Shown here: positions 44,576 through 54,199 of the stretch, one piece after another
Position numbering within the stretch: position 1 is the first letter of the stretch
Layout of the letters: each line of letters opens with the position of its first letter
From: Haliea alexandrii
Lineage (GTDB): Bacteria; Pseudomonadota; Gammaproteobacteria; Pseudomonadales; Halieaceae
Assembly (NCBI RefSeq): GCF_003719295.1
Contig: NZ_RFLW01000005.1
Coordinates: forward strand, 1 to 59,214
Length of the DNA: 59,214 nt
Reading direction: 5' to 3'
The notes under the pieces: model-generated
The model's input: the letters and a program-made list of their open reading frames with translations, nothing else
What the model was told of the DNA's origin: nothing
Database searches by the model: none
Position numbers and translations under genes: made by a program

Positions 44576-44830
44576 ATGCCAAAAAAATCCACTGCCCCCA
44601 CCTTCGCCGAAACCCTCACCCAACTCGAAGCCCTCACCACCCGCCTTGAGGACAGCGACACGTCCCTCGAACAGTCCCTGCAGGATTTCGAACAGGGCGT
44701 ACAGCTCATCCGCCAGGCCCAGCAGTCCCTGCAGGAAGCCGAGCAGAAAGTGCAGCTGCTGCTGGAGAAGGACGGCAAGCCCGTCACCACGCCCTTCCAC
44801 GGTGAGGACGAGGAAGGCGTTACCGAGTGA
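44576..44830 (+). CDS. xseB: Exodeoxyribonuclease VII small subunit
   Basis: 84 residues, normal for XseB (about 80). FAETLTQLEALTTRLEDSDTSLEQSLQDFEQGVQLI is the family helix pair (key element LEQSLQDFEQGVQL, about residues 31-44). It partners XseA, encoded elsewhere, in ExoVII for mismatch and recombination repair. It overlaps ispA by 4 nt (GTGA), the conserved xseB-ispA arrangement. Confidence 0.95.
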   Translation: MPKKSTAPTFAETLTQLEALTTRLEDSDTSLEQSLQDFEQGVQLIRQAQQSLQEAEQKVQLLLEKDGKPVTTPFHGEDEEGVTE

Positions 44831-45741
44831 CCCCGGCCCTGAACACCCTGATGGAGCACAGCCGCGAGCGCTGCGAGGCGCGCTTGCAGGCGTTGAGCCA
44901 CATTCAGCCGCAGGATGCGCGCGCCTCCGGTGCGCTGGCCGGTCTGGAGGAAGCGGTGCGCTACGCGCTGCAAGCAGGCGGCAAGCGTATCCGGCCCTGC
45001 CTGGTATACGCCGCAGCTCAAGCCGCCGGCGACAGCAACACCCACGCTGCCGCGCTGGATAACGCCGCCTGCGCCATGGAACTGGTGCACACCTATTCCC
45101 TGATTCACGACGACTTACCGGCAATGGACAACGACGACCTGCGCCGCGGGCGTCCCACGCTGCACAAGGCCTTCGATGAGGCCACCGCCATTCTCGTGGG
45201 TGACGGCCTACAGGCACTGGCTTTCGAGTTGCTGGTGGATGACGAAGGCCTGCCCGCCGAGGCCCGGATGCGCATGGTCCGGGTACTGGCACAAGCCGCA
45301 GGCCTTGGCGGTATGGTGGGCGGGCAGTTTGTGGATATAGCGGCCACCGGCAGCCCGTTGGCACTGGCTGAACTGCAAGGCCTGCACACGCTGAAGACCG
45401 GCGCACTGATTCGTGCCTCACTCAGTCTCGGCGCCATTGCGGCGAGCGCCTCGCAAGAAGAGCAGGCAGCGCTTGAGGTATTCGGCGAACATCTCGGCCT
45501 GGCTTTCCAGGTGGTTGACGACATTCTGGACGTGGAAGGCAGCGCGGCCACTCTGGGCAAAACCGGCGGCAAAGACGCCGCCGCGGGCAAAACGACCTAC
45601 GTCAGCCTGCTCGGTCTTGAGGGCGCTCGCGCAGCGGCGGACGCGCTGCTTGCCGACGGGCTCGAGGCATTGACGTGCTTCGGCGACCACGCAAACCCGC
45701 TGCGCGATCTCGCCCGCTATATCGTCCAGCGCCAAGCCTGA
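44827..45741 (+). CDS. ispA: Farnesyl diphosphate synthase
   Basis: A 304-residue polyprenyl synthase that makes farnesyl diphosphate. GGKRIRPCLVYAA, the first aspartate-rich motif DDLPAMDNDDLRRGRPTLHK (about residues 98-117) and the second motif DDILDVEG are intact. The GTG start at 44827 lies within the xseB stop. It supplies undecaprenyl and quinone precursors, the former needed by the neighbouring glycan pathway. Confidence 0.95.
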   Translation: MTPALNTLMEHSRERCEARLQALSHIQPQDARASGALAGLEEAVRYALQAGGKRIRPCLVYAAAQAAGDSNTHAAALDNAACAMELVHTYSLIHDDLPAMDNDDLRRGRPTLHKAFDEATAILVGDGLQALAFELLVDDEGLPAEARMRMVRVLAQAAGLGGMVGGQFVDIAATGSPLALAELQGLHTLKTGALIRASLSLGAIAASASQEEQAALEVFGEHLGLAFQVVDDILDVEGSAATLGKTGGKDAAAGKTTYVSLLGLEGARAAADALLADGLEALTCFGDHANPLRDLARYIVQRQA

Positions 45742-45979
45742 CAATCCCCGGCGTTGCCGCCAACAACCAAACCAACCAACTGCCGCTCCCTTTGCACGCC
45801 GCCCACCGGCGTTTCATGTTGAACCAGCGATTACTGCTTTGCGTTTCTCTTTTGCTATTTATTGACGCAAAGCTACACCTCACCCATGCTGAAAACTGCA
45901 AGTCGTCATAAAACCATGCAATCAGAGCGCAGCAGACGCTCGTCCACACACGCCTACCGCACCCTACAGGGGAACAGCC

Positions 45980-48184
45980 ATGAAAAAACAACGCCTGATG
46001 CTCGCCATCGCCGCACTCGCCAGCGGCCTCCCCGCCGCCACATTGCCCACGCTCGGCCACGCCGCTGCGCTGGAGGAGGTGGTGGTGACGGCCCGCAAAC
46101 GTGCCGAGAACCTGCAGAGCACTCCCATTTCCATTACTGCGCTCTCGGGCGAAGACCTGGCGCGAGCCGGTATCAACCAGCTCACCGCCATCGAGCGCCA
46201 AACACCGAACCTGAACTTTACGGTCGGCACCGGCGGCGGCAGCTCTACGGTTAACGCCTTCCTGCGCGGTGTGGGTGAGTTCGACTTCATTCTCACCACC
46301 GACCCCGCCGTCGGCCTCTATCTGGATGGCATTTACCTCGCACGAGCCTTTGGCGCCAATATGGAGCTGGCGGATGTGGAGCGCATTGAAGTGCTGCGCG
46401 GCCCGCAGGGCACGTTGTTCGGCAAAAACAGTATTGGCGGCGCCATCAGTGTTATCACGCGCAAGCCTACCGGAGAGAGCAGCGCGGAATTCGGCCTGGC
46501 CACGGGTTCACGCAATCTGGGCGAAGTGTCGTTCTACGGCCAGACGGCGCTGACTGACACGCTGTCAGGCAGCATCTCCTACCTGCGGCGCAAGGCAGAC
46601 GGCTGGCAGGAGCGGCCCGGCGACGATGCCGGCGATATCGACCTGTCTACCGCACGCGCCATCCTCAACTGGGCGCCCACCGACAGCTTCGAGTCCACCC
46701 TGTCCGTGGACTGGCACGAGCAGGACCAGACGGGCTACCCCAATGTGATGCTGACCTGGCAGGACGGCACCCTGTTTGGTGACCTGTGGAACCAGCTGAA
46801 CCCCGACAACCCCTGCTGTACGCCGAACGCCAACATCGATGTATCCGGCATTGAAGGCCCGCTGCCCAACGACGACGTCGAGGGCATGGGCGTTACCTGG
46901 ACGAACACATGGCAGGTGAACGACAGCCTGGAATTCAAGTCGATCACCGGCTACCGCGAGACCGAAGCACTCTTCGGGCGCGACGGCGACAACAGCGCAC
47001 TGAACTACTCGGGTGACATTCATGACCAGGACCACGACCAGTTCAGCCAGGAACTGCAGCTGGTGGGCACCAGCGGCGCGCTGGAGTGGGTAGGCGGCCT
47101 GTACTACTTTACGGAAGATACCCGCGATTTGACGGACCTGATCATCATTCAGGGCCTGGGCACGTCGGTATCCTTCGATAACCGGCAGGAAACCAGCAGC
47201 TACGCCGCCTATGCGCAGGTCAGCTATGCCGTATCCGACCAGCTGGATGTGTTTGCCGGCATTCGCTATACGGAAGAAGAGAAGGATTTCACCCAGCAAA
47301 TCAGCAACTACGATTTCGGTGTGCCGCATGTCTTCGCTATCCCCGGCGTGCCGGTGAGCAGCTGCGCATTTGACGCGCCCACAGCCTACTTCGACTGCTC
47401 CCAGGACTGGTCCAACACGTCACCCAAAATCGGCGCCTCCTGGCAGCTGAACGATGACGTTATGGCTTATGCGCATGTGAGCCGTGGCTTCCGCAGCGGC
47501 GGCTACAACGGCCGCGCCTTCGGCAGCGCGGCGGACCTGCAGGAATACGAACCGGAGATCCTCACCGGCTATGAGGCCGGTATCAAAGCCGATCTGCTCG
47601 GCCGCAGCCTGCGGTTGAACGGCGCTGTGTTCTACAACGACTACGAGGACATTCAGGTGCTGATCACGCGCGCCGGCTCCGTGGCCGTGGAGAACGCCTC
47701 CAAGGCGAGCATTGAGGGCGTTGAGCTGGAAGCCACCTGGCTACCCGTCGAGGCATTCCAGTTGCAGGCCGGCGTGGGCTACCTGAACGATGATTCCGAC
47801 GGCTGGGTGGATGTCACCGGCGACTACACCAACACCGAACTCAAGCACACCCCGGAGTGGACCTTCAACATGGCCGCCGACTACCGCTACGACCTGGGAG
47901 AAATCGGCGACCTGCTGTTCCGCGCGGATATGCGCTATACCGACAGCTACTACCTCAACGCGGTGAACAGCTCGGTGTTGCAGGTGCCTGGCCATACGCT
48001 GTTCGGTGCGGGCCTGATCTACACCTCACCCAGCGAGCTGTGGGAGGTGGGCCTGATTGGCACCAACCTGGGTGACAAACGCGTGCTGAACTCGGGCTTT
48101 GACGGCAGCGGCTTCTTCGGCTACTTCGAAGGCAGCTACAACAGGCCACGCACGGTGGAACTGAGCCTCACACTGCGCATCTGA
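45980..48184 (+). CDS. TonB-dependent outer-membrane receptor
   Basis: 734 residues. Signal peptide (KKQRLMLAIAALASGLPAA...GHAA, about residues 1-30), then a TonB-box-like EEVVVTARKR and a plug domain (TPISITALSGEDL; VEVLRGPQGTLFGKNSIGGAISVITRKP, key element RGPQGTLFGKN). A 22-strand barrel ends in VELSLTLRI. It imports a large or scarce substrate such as a siderophore, vitamin or glycan using TonB energy. The adjacent Lrp-type regulator, 4 nt downstream, probably controls it, which argues for an amino-acid- or peptide-related signal. Confidence 0.92.
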   Translation: MKKQRLMLAIAALASGLPAATLPTLGHAAALEEVVVTARKRAENLQSTPISITALSGEDLARAGINQLTAIERQTPNLNFTVGTGGGSSTVNAFLRGVGEFDFILTTDPAVGLYLDGIYLARAFGANMELADVERIEVLRGPQGTLFGKNSIGGAISVITRKPTGESSAEFGLATGSRNLGEVSFYGQTALTDTLSGSISYLRRKADGWQERPGDDAGDIDLSTARAILNWAPTDSFESTLSVDWHEQDQTGYPNVMLTWQDGTLFGDLWNQLNPDNPCCTPNANIDVSGIEGPLPNDDVEGMGVTWTNTWQVNDSLEFKSITGYRETEALFGRDGDNSALNYSGDIHDQDHDQFSQELQLVGTSGALEWVGGLYYFTEDTRDLTDLIIIQGLGTSVSFDNRQETSSYAAYAQVSYAVSDQLDVFAGIRYTEEEKDFTQQISNYDFGVPHVFAIPGVPVSSCAFDAPTAYFDCSQDWSNTSPKIGASWQLNDDVMAYAHVSRGFRSGGYNGRAFGSAADLQEYEPEILTGYEAGIKADLLGRSLRLNGAVFYNDYEDIQVLITRAGSVAVENASKASIEGVELEATWLPVEAFQLQAGVGYLNDDSDGWVDVTGDYTNTELKHTPEWTFNMAADYRYDLGEIGDLLFRADMRYTDSYYLNAVNSSVLQVPGHTLFGAGLIYTSPSELWEVGLIGTNLGDKRVLNSGFDGSGFFGYFEGSYNRPRTVELSLTLRI

Positions 48185-48188
48185 CCGG

Positions 48189-49130
48189 ATGACCGCAGTC
48201 TCCACCTACCAGCCGGACGCCATCGACATCGCCATCATGACGGCGCTCGAGGGTGACATCCGGCGTCCTGCCCAAACCCTTTCCGATACGGTAGGAGCCT
48301 CGCCCATCACGGTGCGGCGGCGTATCGAACGCCTGCTTGCGCAGAGCGTTATCAGCCTCGCCCCACTGGTGGACCTGCACGCCGCTGGCTACCCGAACCT
48401 GCTGTTGATTGGCATCAACGTGGAGCACATCTCACCCTTTGATGTGGCGCTGGCGATTGCCGCACTGCCCGCTGCACTCACGGTGAACGTGGTACTGGGC
48501 CGGCACGATATCGAGCTGGTAGCCGCCCTGCCCAGCCGGGAGGGTGTGAGCACGTTTCTCACCGAAACGTTGCCGCGTATCGCGGGCATTGCACGGGTAA
48601 CACCGGCCATGGCCCTGGATGTGTGGAAATTCCGGCGCGGTTACCAGGCCCATTCGGCGGACGATGTACCTCGTGAACACCGGCTGCTGGACACGGTCGA
48701 CCGCAGGATCGTCGCCAGCCTGCGTCAAAACGCACGCAAGAGCAATCGCGCCGTTGCCGCGGAGATTGGTGCCTCCGAATCAGCGGTGCGCAGCCGTATA
48801 AAACGTATGCAGCACACGCGGCAAATCAGCTTCGAGTATCTGCAGGTGCTCCGCGATGGCCCGATGAGCGCGGCGTTTGTCGGTATTGACGTACACGGTG
48901 GCAGCGGACGCTCGGTGTGCCGGGCACTGGCCCTCATCCCGGAAGTCAGCTTTGTGGCCACAACGCTGGGGCGGCACGATTTGATCTGCGCCTTGAATGT
49001 TACGCAAGTGGAACAACTGACCGGATTACTGCACGAGAAAGTGGTGCCCATCGACGGCGTGAAGAGTACAGCGCCCTCGCACTGCCTGCAGCAGATTGCT
49101 CACCAATCGGAGTTGGGGTTGATTCTCTAG
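48189..49130 (+). CDS. Tandem Lrp/AsnC-family transcriptional regulator
   Basis: A 313-residue protein made of two AsnC-type halves. Each has a winged HTH (first: DIRRPAQTLSDTVGASPITVRRRIERL; second: RKSNRAVAAEIGASESAVRSRIKRM, key elements SPITVRRRIERL and SESAVRSRIKRM) followed by a RAM-like effector domain (LGRHDIELV and LGRHDLICA occupy equivalent positions). Ordinary Lrp proteins are about 150-160 residues, so this is a duplication-fusion. It is co-transcribed with the TonB-dependent receptor. Confidence 0.85.
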   Translation: MTAVSTYQPDAIDIAIMTALEGDIRRPAQTLSDTVGASPITVRRRIERLLAQSVISLAPLVDLHAAGYPNLLLIGINVEHISPFDVALAIAALPAALTVNVVLGRHDIELVAALPSREGVSTFLTETLPRIAGIARVTPAMALDVWKFRRGYQAHSADDVPREHRLLDTVDRRIVASLRQNARKSNRAVAAEIGASESAVRSRIKRMQHTRQISFEYLQVLRDGPMSAAFVGIDVHGGSGRSVCRALALIPEVSFVATTLGRHDLICALNVTQVEQLTGLLHEKVVPIDGVKSTAPSHCLQQIAHQSELGLIL

Positions 49131-49198
49131 CAGCGGTTTCGTGCCCTGTGCTACGGGGTATCGCAATCGGCTGCACCGCCGAGTCAGGCAGCGACCGC

Positions 49199-49798
49199 CT
49201 ACCCGCTGTGGCCCGTAAACAAATGCCCCAGCTTCGCACCCTTGGTTTTCAGGTATTTTTCGTTGTGGGGGTTGCTCGCGCAGTGTAGCGGCACCCGCTC
49301 CACCACCTCGACGCCGTTTTCCTCCATCGCCGCCACTTTGCGCGGGTTGTTGGTCATCAGGCGCACCCGGGTGATGCGAAGATGGCGCAGCATCGGGCCC
49401 AGGATGGAGTAATCGCGCATGTCGGCGCCAAAACCCAGCTGTTCGTTGGCCTCGACGGTGTCGGCGCCCGCATCCTGCAGCTTATAGGCCTTGATCTTGT
49501 TCAGCAGGCCAATACCGCGGCCTTCCTGGCGCAGGTAGAAGATAGCCCCGCGACCAGCCTCGGATACCGCCTTCATGGCCGCTTCCAGCTGGTTGCCACA
49601 ATCGCAGCGCAGGCTGAACAGGGCATCGCCGGTCAGGCATTCGGAATGGATGCGCGCCAGCACGGGTTCACCGCTGCCAACATCACCCATGGTGAGCACA
49701 ATATGCTCCTTGTTCGAATCCGGGTCTTCAAAACCGTGGATATCGAACACGCCCCAGGCGGTGGGCAGGCGGGAAGTCTCTACGTAGCGTACTGGCAC
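49199..49798 (-). CDS. ribA: GTP cyclohydrolase II
   Basis: A 199-residue zinc enzyme that opens GTP in the first step of riboflavin synthesis. The zinc ligands are intact in [23 protein letters not shown] (three cysteines, about residues 53-75), as are [15 protein letters not shown] and the C-terminal MTNNPRK. It is the only functional GCHII in the window, because the RibBX protein at 53065 has lost these cysteines. Confidence 0.95.
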   Translation of the reverse strand: MPVRYVETSRLPTAWGVFDIHGFEDPDSNKEHIVLTMGDVGSGEPVLARIHSECLTGDALFSLRCDCGNQLEAAMKAVSEAGRGAIFYLRQEGRGIGLLNKIKAYKLQDAGADTVEANEQLGFGADMRDYSILGPMLRHLRITRVRLMTNNPRKVAAMEENGVEVVERVPLHCASNPHNEKYLKTKGAKLGHLFTGHSG

Positions 49799-49867
49799 GG
49801 GGCAATCCGGTGGCGAAAAAAAGGGGCGTAGTTTAGCACTTAATCGCCGCGGGTGTGGGCACGGGCA

Positions 49868-50554
49868 CTACCATTCACGGGACAGCGACAACACGCCGTT
49901 GCGCTCGCGCAGCTCCACGTGCTGCAGGTAGCTCATCCCCAGCAGAATGGTGGTCGGGTAGTCACCCACCACCACCGTGGCGCGCACCCCCTCCACTGGA
50001 ATACCGCCCACCTCTACCCGCTCCAGGTTCAGCACCCAGGCGTCGGAGACACCGCTCGCGGTCTCCACCGTAGAGGGCATGCCGGCTTCATAGTCCAGGC
50101 CCAGCGCCGCGGCCTGCCGCGCATTGAGTGCCACCACATTGGCGCCGGTATCCACCATTACCTGCACCTTGCGGCCGTTGATGAGGGCGCCGGTGATGTA
50201 TTGCATGCGCTCGTTACGCGGGATCTGCACTTCGCGCCGCTCGGGCGCGACGTAGTTGGTGGTGATATTGCGATTCAGCCCTACACGCTGGCGCGCGCCG
50301 TTGATATCCAGCAGGGCGATAGTGGCATCAGCACTGATCAGCTTCACCCCGTCGAAGCTCTCGCCGGCGCGCAGGGTCTTGCGCTGGCCGTTGATCATCA
50401 AAACCGCGGTGTTCGGCAGCAGCGCTTCCACGGTCACCGAAGCGGCGAGCAAGCGGCCACTGGCAAGCACCAGCAGCAGGAGCAACACGGGCACCCACCA
50501 GCGCCTGCAGACTGGGCCGGAAAACCGGGATTGCCGAAGACTCATGCAGCTCAC
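49868..50554 (-). CDS. Retroviral-type (clan AA) membrane aspartic protease
   Basis: 228 residues. N-terminal membrane segment (VPVLLLLLVLASGRLLAAS, about residues 21-39), a small OB/SH3-like region, then a single-lobe aspartic protease domain. The domain has VQVMVDTGANVVALN (catalytic DTG, about residues 129-143) and the flap-side ILLGMSYL. Such TIGR02281-type proteins must dimerise to be active; the active site would face the periplasm. Targets are unknown. It lies 5 nt after pgpA. Confidence 0.85.
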   Translation of the reverse strand: MSCMSLRQSRFSGPVCRRWWVPVLLLLLVLASGRLLAASVTVEALLPNTAVLMINGQRKTLRAGESFDGVKLISADATIALLDINGARQRVGLNRNITTNYVAPERREVQIPRNERMQYITGALINGRKVQVMVDTGANVVALNARQAAALGLDYEAGMPSTVETASGVSDAWVLNLERVEVGGIPVEGVRATVVVGDYPTTILLGMSYLQHVELRERNGVLSLSREW

Positions 50555-50558
50555 CAGG

Positions 50559-51128
50559 CTACCCGACCGCCATCAGCCAGAGGGCGATATGCACGGTGAT
50601 GCAGGCCATGATCCCCGCCACAATATCGTCGATCATGATGCCGAAACCGCCGGCCACCTTGCGGTCCAGCGCGCCGATCGGCCAGGGTTTGGCGATGTCA
50701 TATACACGAAACACCACAAAGCCGATCACCACCCACATCCAGCCTGCGGGCATGGCCCACATGGTAATCCAGTAGCCGACAAACTCGTCCCAGACAATGC
50801 CCGGGTGATCGTGCACCTGCAGCTGCTGGCTGGCGCGCTCACAAATCCAGACGCCGGCGACGGCCGTTGCCAGCACAAACAGGGTGTACCACAGCAGCGG
50901 GAACGCTGTGCTGGCAAGCGCGGCATCCACCAGCAGGAACAACGGCACGGCCGCCAGCGTGCCCACGGTGCCCGGGGCAACCGGCGACAAGCCGCTACCG
51001 AAGCCGAAGGCGAGCCATTGCACAGGGTTGCGCAGCAATGCAGGGGGCGGTGGAGCGGCAGACTTGGCCATGGGGCGTGTATCCATGCGGTCGAGCGCCC
51101 AGTTTACTGTGCTTTGACGCGGGAACAA
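50559..51128 (-). CDS. pgpA: Phosphatidylglycerophosphatase A
   Basis: About 189 residues with four membrane segments. PVQWLAFGFGSGLSPVAPGTVGTL (about residues 35-58), HDHPGIVWDEFVGYW (metal-binding loop) and VVFRVYDIAKPWPIG with FGIMIDDIVAGI are diagnostic. It dephosphorylates PGP to phosphatidylglycerol at the inner membrane. The start is probably TTG 51128, which has AAGGA 8 nt upstream; ATG 51086 and 51071 lack a ribosome-binding site. Confidence 0.93.
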   Translation of the reverse strand: MFPRQSTVNWALDRMDTRPMAKSAAPPPPALLRNPVQWLAFGFGSGLSPVAPGTVGTLAAVPLFLLVDAALASTAFPLLWYTLFVLATAVAGVWICERASQQLQVHDHPGIVWDEFVGYWITMWAMPAGWMWVVIGFVVFRVYDIAKPWPIGALDRKVAGGFGIMIDDIVAGIMACITVHIALWLMAVG

Positions 51129-51176
51129 CCGGTGATTTCCTTCCCGCGCGACGGCCGGGTCTACCCGGGGGCCGGC

Positions 51177-52097
51177 TCAGAAATGGTTATAGCCCGGCGC
51201 AAGCGGCTCAAACCCGGGGCACACAACGCCCTCCCCCTCCGTCACCTCGCCGATTCGGCTACAGCCCGCAGGCGGCTGCACGGCAGCGGGGAAACAAAAG
51301 CACAGTTCGTAGTCGTCGCCGCCGGCCAGCGCCCAGGCCAACACCTGCGCACGGTCAGGATGGGCCTCCAGCGCCGAAGACAGGGGCAGCGCCTGCGCAT
51401 CGATGCGCAGCTGCACGCCGCTGGCGGCGGCGATATGCCCCGCGTCAGCCAGCAGGCCATCGGAGAGGTCGATTGCCGCCGTGGCGGTATTGAGCAGGGT
51501 GGCACCGAGCGCCAGTCGCGGCGTGGGCCGGAAAAAACGCTGTTCCAGATATTCGGCGGCCTCCAGGCTCGGACGATAGCGGCCCTGCAGCACCGCCAAC
51601 CCGGCGGCGGCATCACCCAGGGTACCCGACACGTAAACTGCGTCGCCGGGCTGTGCCCCGCCGCGGGTCAGTGCCAGCCCGGGGGGCAGGGCACCGAGCA
51701 CCTGCACGGTAATGGTCAGGGGGCCGCGGGTGGTGTCACCGCCCACCAGCGGCAGCGAGAAGGCGCTTGCCGCGGCAGCAAGACCCTGGCTGAAGCTGTG
51801 CAGCCACAGCTCGTCGGCCGCGGGCAGGGTGAGCGCCAGGGTCATACCGAGTGGGCGCGCGCCCATGGCAGCGAGGTCTGACGCGGCGGCAGCCACGGCG
51901 CGGTAGGCCACATCTTCTGGCAGGCTGTCCGCAGGGAAGTGCACGTCTTCAACGACGGTATCCACCGATGTGGCCAGGCGCTCACCAGTTTGCAGCGAGA
52001 GAATCGCGCAGTCATCACCCACCCCCAGCTCAACGGCCGGGCCTGCCCCCAGGGCGGAGAAATAGCGGGCGATCAGGGAGAACTCGTCAGCCGGCAT
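51177..52097 (-). CDS. thiL: Thiamine-monophosphate kinase
   Basis: 306 residues of the AIR-synthase-like fold. It phosphorylates thiamine monophosphate to the active diphosphate. EFSLIARYFSALG at the start, GVGDDCAIL (Mg/ATP site, about residues 24-32), VEDVHFP, GDTTRGPLTI and LSDGLLAD are all present. The ATG overlaps the nusB stop by 1 nt (TGATG). Its product is the cofactor required by Dxs, encoded at 28470. Confidence 0.95.
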   Translation of the reverse strand: MPADEFSLIARYFSALGAGPAVELGVGDDCAILSLQTGERLATSVDTVVEDVHFPADSLPEDVAYRAVAAAASDLAAMGARPLGMTLALTLPAADELWLHSFSQGLAAAASAFSLPLVGGDTTRGPLTITVQVLGALPPGLALTRGGAQPGDAVYVSGTLGDAAAGLAVLQGRYRPSLEAAEYLEQRFFRPTPRLALGATLLNTATAAIDLSDGLLADAGHIAAASGVQLRIDAQALPLSSALEAHPDRAQVLAWALAGGDDYELCFCFPAAVQPPAGCSRIGEVTEGEGVVCPGFEPLAPGYNHF

Positions 52098-52549
52098 CAG
52101 GCGCTGGCGTCGGTTTCGGCCTTGCGCAACTGGCGAGCCGCTTTATCGAGAACGCCGTTGATGTATTTGTGGCTGTCCGTGGCGCCGAACTTTTTCGCCA
52201 GGGAGACGGCTTCGTTGATCACCACTTTCCATGGCACGTCGATGCGCTGCTGCAGCTCGAAGATGCCCATGCGCAGCAGACTGCGCTCGATGGGGTCCAG
52301 CTCGTCGAGTTTGCGGTCCAGCAGCGGCGCGAGTGTTGCCTCCAGCTCATCCACGCAGCCCGGCACACCGTGCAGCAGGGCCTGAAAGTACTCCAGGTCC
52401 ACGTGGTTGAAGTCGTAATCGCTGCGGAACTCCGCCTCGATCTGACTCACCGGCGCTTCCGCCATATGCCACTGGTAGAGCGCCTGCATGGCGTAGTGCC
52501 GCGCCTTGTGGCGCTCGGCGGCCAGGGTATTGCGGGCTTGTTTGCTCAC
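52097..52549 (-). CDS. nusB: Transcription antitermination factor NusB
   Basis: 150 residues, all-helical. RHKARHYAMQALYQWHMAE (about residues 13-31) is the boxA RNA-binding N-terminus, and SLLRMGIFELQQRIDVPWKVVINEAVSLAKKFG (key element PWKVVINEAVSLAKKFG) is the NusE-binding signature. It acts in rRNA antitermination. It sits between ribH and thiL, the usual gammaproteobacterial order. Confidence 0.95.
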   Translation of the reverse strand: MSKQARNTLAAERHKARHYAMQALYQWHMAEAPVSQIEAEFRSDYDFNHVDLEYFQALLHGVPGCVDELEATLAPLLDRKLDELDPIERSLLRMGIFELQQRIDVPWKVVINEAVSLAKKFGATDSHKYINGVLDKAARQLRKAETDASA

Positions 52550-52557
52550 GGCAGCGC

Positions 52558-53034
52558 TCAGCTCCCGATCCGGCCCAGCAGGCTGACCATTTCCAGCGCC
52601 GACAGCGCCGCCTCCGCGCCCTTGTTGCCGGCCTTGGTGCCGGAGCGCTCAACCGCCTGCTCAATGGAATCCACGGTGAGTACGCCAAAGGAGATGGGAA
52701 TGCCGTGGTCGAGGCTCACTTGTGCGATGCCCTTGGTACACTCGCCCGCCACATACTCGAAATGCGGGGTGCCACCGCGAATCACGGCGCCCAGTGCCAC
52801 AATGGCGTCAAAGCCGCCCTGTTTCGCTACGCGCTGGCACACCAGCGGTATTTCGAAGGCACCCGGTGCGCGCACCACGGTCATCTGCTCTTCTCTCACG
52901 CCGTGACGGCGCAGGGCGTCAATCGCGCCCTCGAGCAGGTGCTCAACCACAAAGCTGTTCCAGCGGCCGACCACGAGTGCGTATTGACCATCGGCAGCCG
53001 TGAAATCCCCTTCGATTGTCTTGATGTTTGTCAT
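52558..53034 (-). CDS. ribH: 6,7-Dimethyl-8-ribityllumazine synthase
   Basis: 158 residues. It condenses the ribityl-pyrimidine with dihydroxybutanone phosphate and assembles into large shells. [21 protein letters not shown] (about residues 22-42), [10 protein letters not shown] and [15 protein letters not shown] are intact. It lies 8 nt upstream of nusB and 30 nt after ribBX. Confidence 0.95.
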   Translation of the reverse strand: MTNIKTIEGDFTAADGQYALVVGRWNSFVVEHLLEGAIDALRRHGVREEQMTVVRAPGAFEIPLVCQRVAKQGGFDAIVALGAVIRGGTPHFEYVAGECTKGIAQVSLDHGIPISFGVLTVDSIEQAVERSGTKAGNKGAEAALSALEMVSLLGRIGS

Positions 53035-53064
53035 GCGAATTCCTTGTTCGTGTGTGCCCGGGCA

Positions 53065-54168
53065 CTAGGGCGCCAGGTATTCCAGCACTTCCAGGTCAAA
53101 ACCGGAAATGGCATTGTACTTGATGGGTGCGCCCATGAGGTGGATTTTTCCCACCCCCAGGTCCTTGAGAATCTGCGAGCCCAGGCCCACCTTGGTGTAG
53201 GTATCCGGCAGCGCGCGGGCGCTGGAGGGCGCTTCACCCAGCGCCATGTCGATGCTGTCGAGCAGCTGTTCGCCGCTTTCATCGCCGGCGAGCAGCACGA
53301 TCACACCGCGCCCCGCCTCCGCCACGCGCGCCATGCAGGCGCCGAACTGCCACGAGGGTCGCCCGTCTATGCGGCTTGCCACCAGGTCGCGCAGGGTAGA
53401 GGCCACATGCACCCGCACCAGCGTCGGTTCGTCCGCGGTTATTTCACCGCAGGTGAGTGCGAGGTGCAGTTCCCCAGCCGTATTGTCGCGGTAGGCGAGC
53501 AGGCGGAAACGGCCGTACACCGTGTCGATCTCGCCGTCGCGCACGCGCTCGATGGTGCGCTCATTAACCATACGGAAATGGATGAGGTCGGCGATGGTGC
53601 CTATCTTCAAATCGTGGCTGCGGGCGAACTCAACCAGCGCAGGACCATCCGCCAGCAGACCCTCGGGGGTGAGGATGTCGGCGATGACCGCCGCCGGCAG
53701 CAGGCCCGCCAGCGCCGCGTAGTCACTGGCGGCCTCGGTGTGGCCGGCGCGGGTAAGCACGCCGCCGGGCAGTGCGGTGAGCGGGAAAATGTGACCGGGC
53801 TGCACAATATCGGTGGGCACCGCCTGCGGCGCAACGGCAGCCTGCACGGTGCGCGCGCGATCCGCCGCCGAAATACCCGTGTCAATGCCCTCCGCAGCCT
53901 CGATAGACAGCGTGAAATTGGATTTTTCACCGTGTGCTGCCGGCACCATGGGCGGCAGGTCCAGCTGGCGGCAGCGTTCCTCGGTGAGCGCCAGGCACAC
54001 CAGGCCGCGGGCCTGACGTGCCATGAAGTTGACGTGCGCGGCGCTCACATGATCCGCCGCCACCATCACCACGCCTTCATTATTGCTGTCGTCATCGTCA
54101 TCCATCAGCACCACCATGCGGCCCTGGCGAATGTCGCTGATCAGTTCGTCTACGCTGTTTGTCTGCAT
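53065..54168 (-). CDS. ribBX: RibBX: 3,4-dihydroxy-2-butanone-4-phosphate synthase with degenerate GCHII domain
   Basis: About 367 residues. The N-half is a DHBP synthase (GHTEAASDYAALAGL, TGISAADRARTVQAA). Its acidic loop reads DDDDDSNNEG instead of the usual DDEDRENEG. The C-half is shaped like GTP cyclohydrolase II, but the zinc motif RVHSEC...LRCDCG has become RVHVASTLRDLVASRIDGRPSWQ with no cysteines (about residues 228-251), so it cannot bind zinc in the normal way. This fits the RibBX variant described in proteobacteria. ATG 54168 is used; the longer upstream frame overlaps ribE. Confidence 0.88.
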   Translation of the reverse strand: MQTNSVDELISDIRQGRMVVLMDDDDDSNNEGVVMVAADHVSAAHVNFMARQARGLVCLALTEERCRQLDLPPMVPAAHGEKSNFTLSIEAAEGIDTGISAADRARTVQAAVAPQAVPTDIVQPGHIFPLTALPGGVLTRAGHTEAASDYAALAGLLPAAVIADILTPEGLLADGPALVEFARSHDLKIGTIADLIHFRMVNERTIERVRDGEIDTVYGRFRLLAYRDNTAGELHLALTCGEITADEPTLVRVHVASTLRDLVASRIDGRPSWQFGACMARVAEAGRGVIVLLAGDESGEQLLDSIDMALGEAPSSARALPDTYTKVGLGSQILKDLGVGKIHLMGAPIKYNAISGFDLEVLEYLAP

Positions 54169-54199
54169 GCCTTTGCGATCCTTGTGGGACGGTGCGCGG

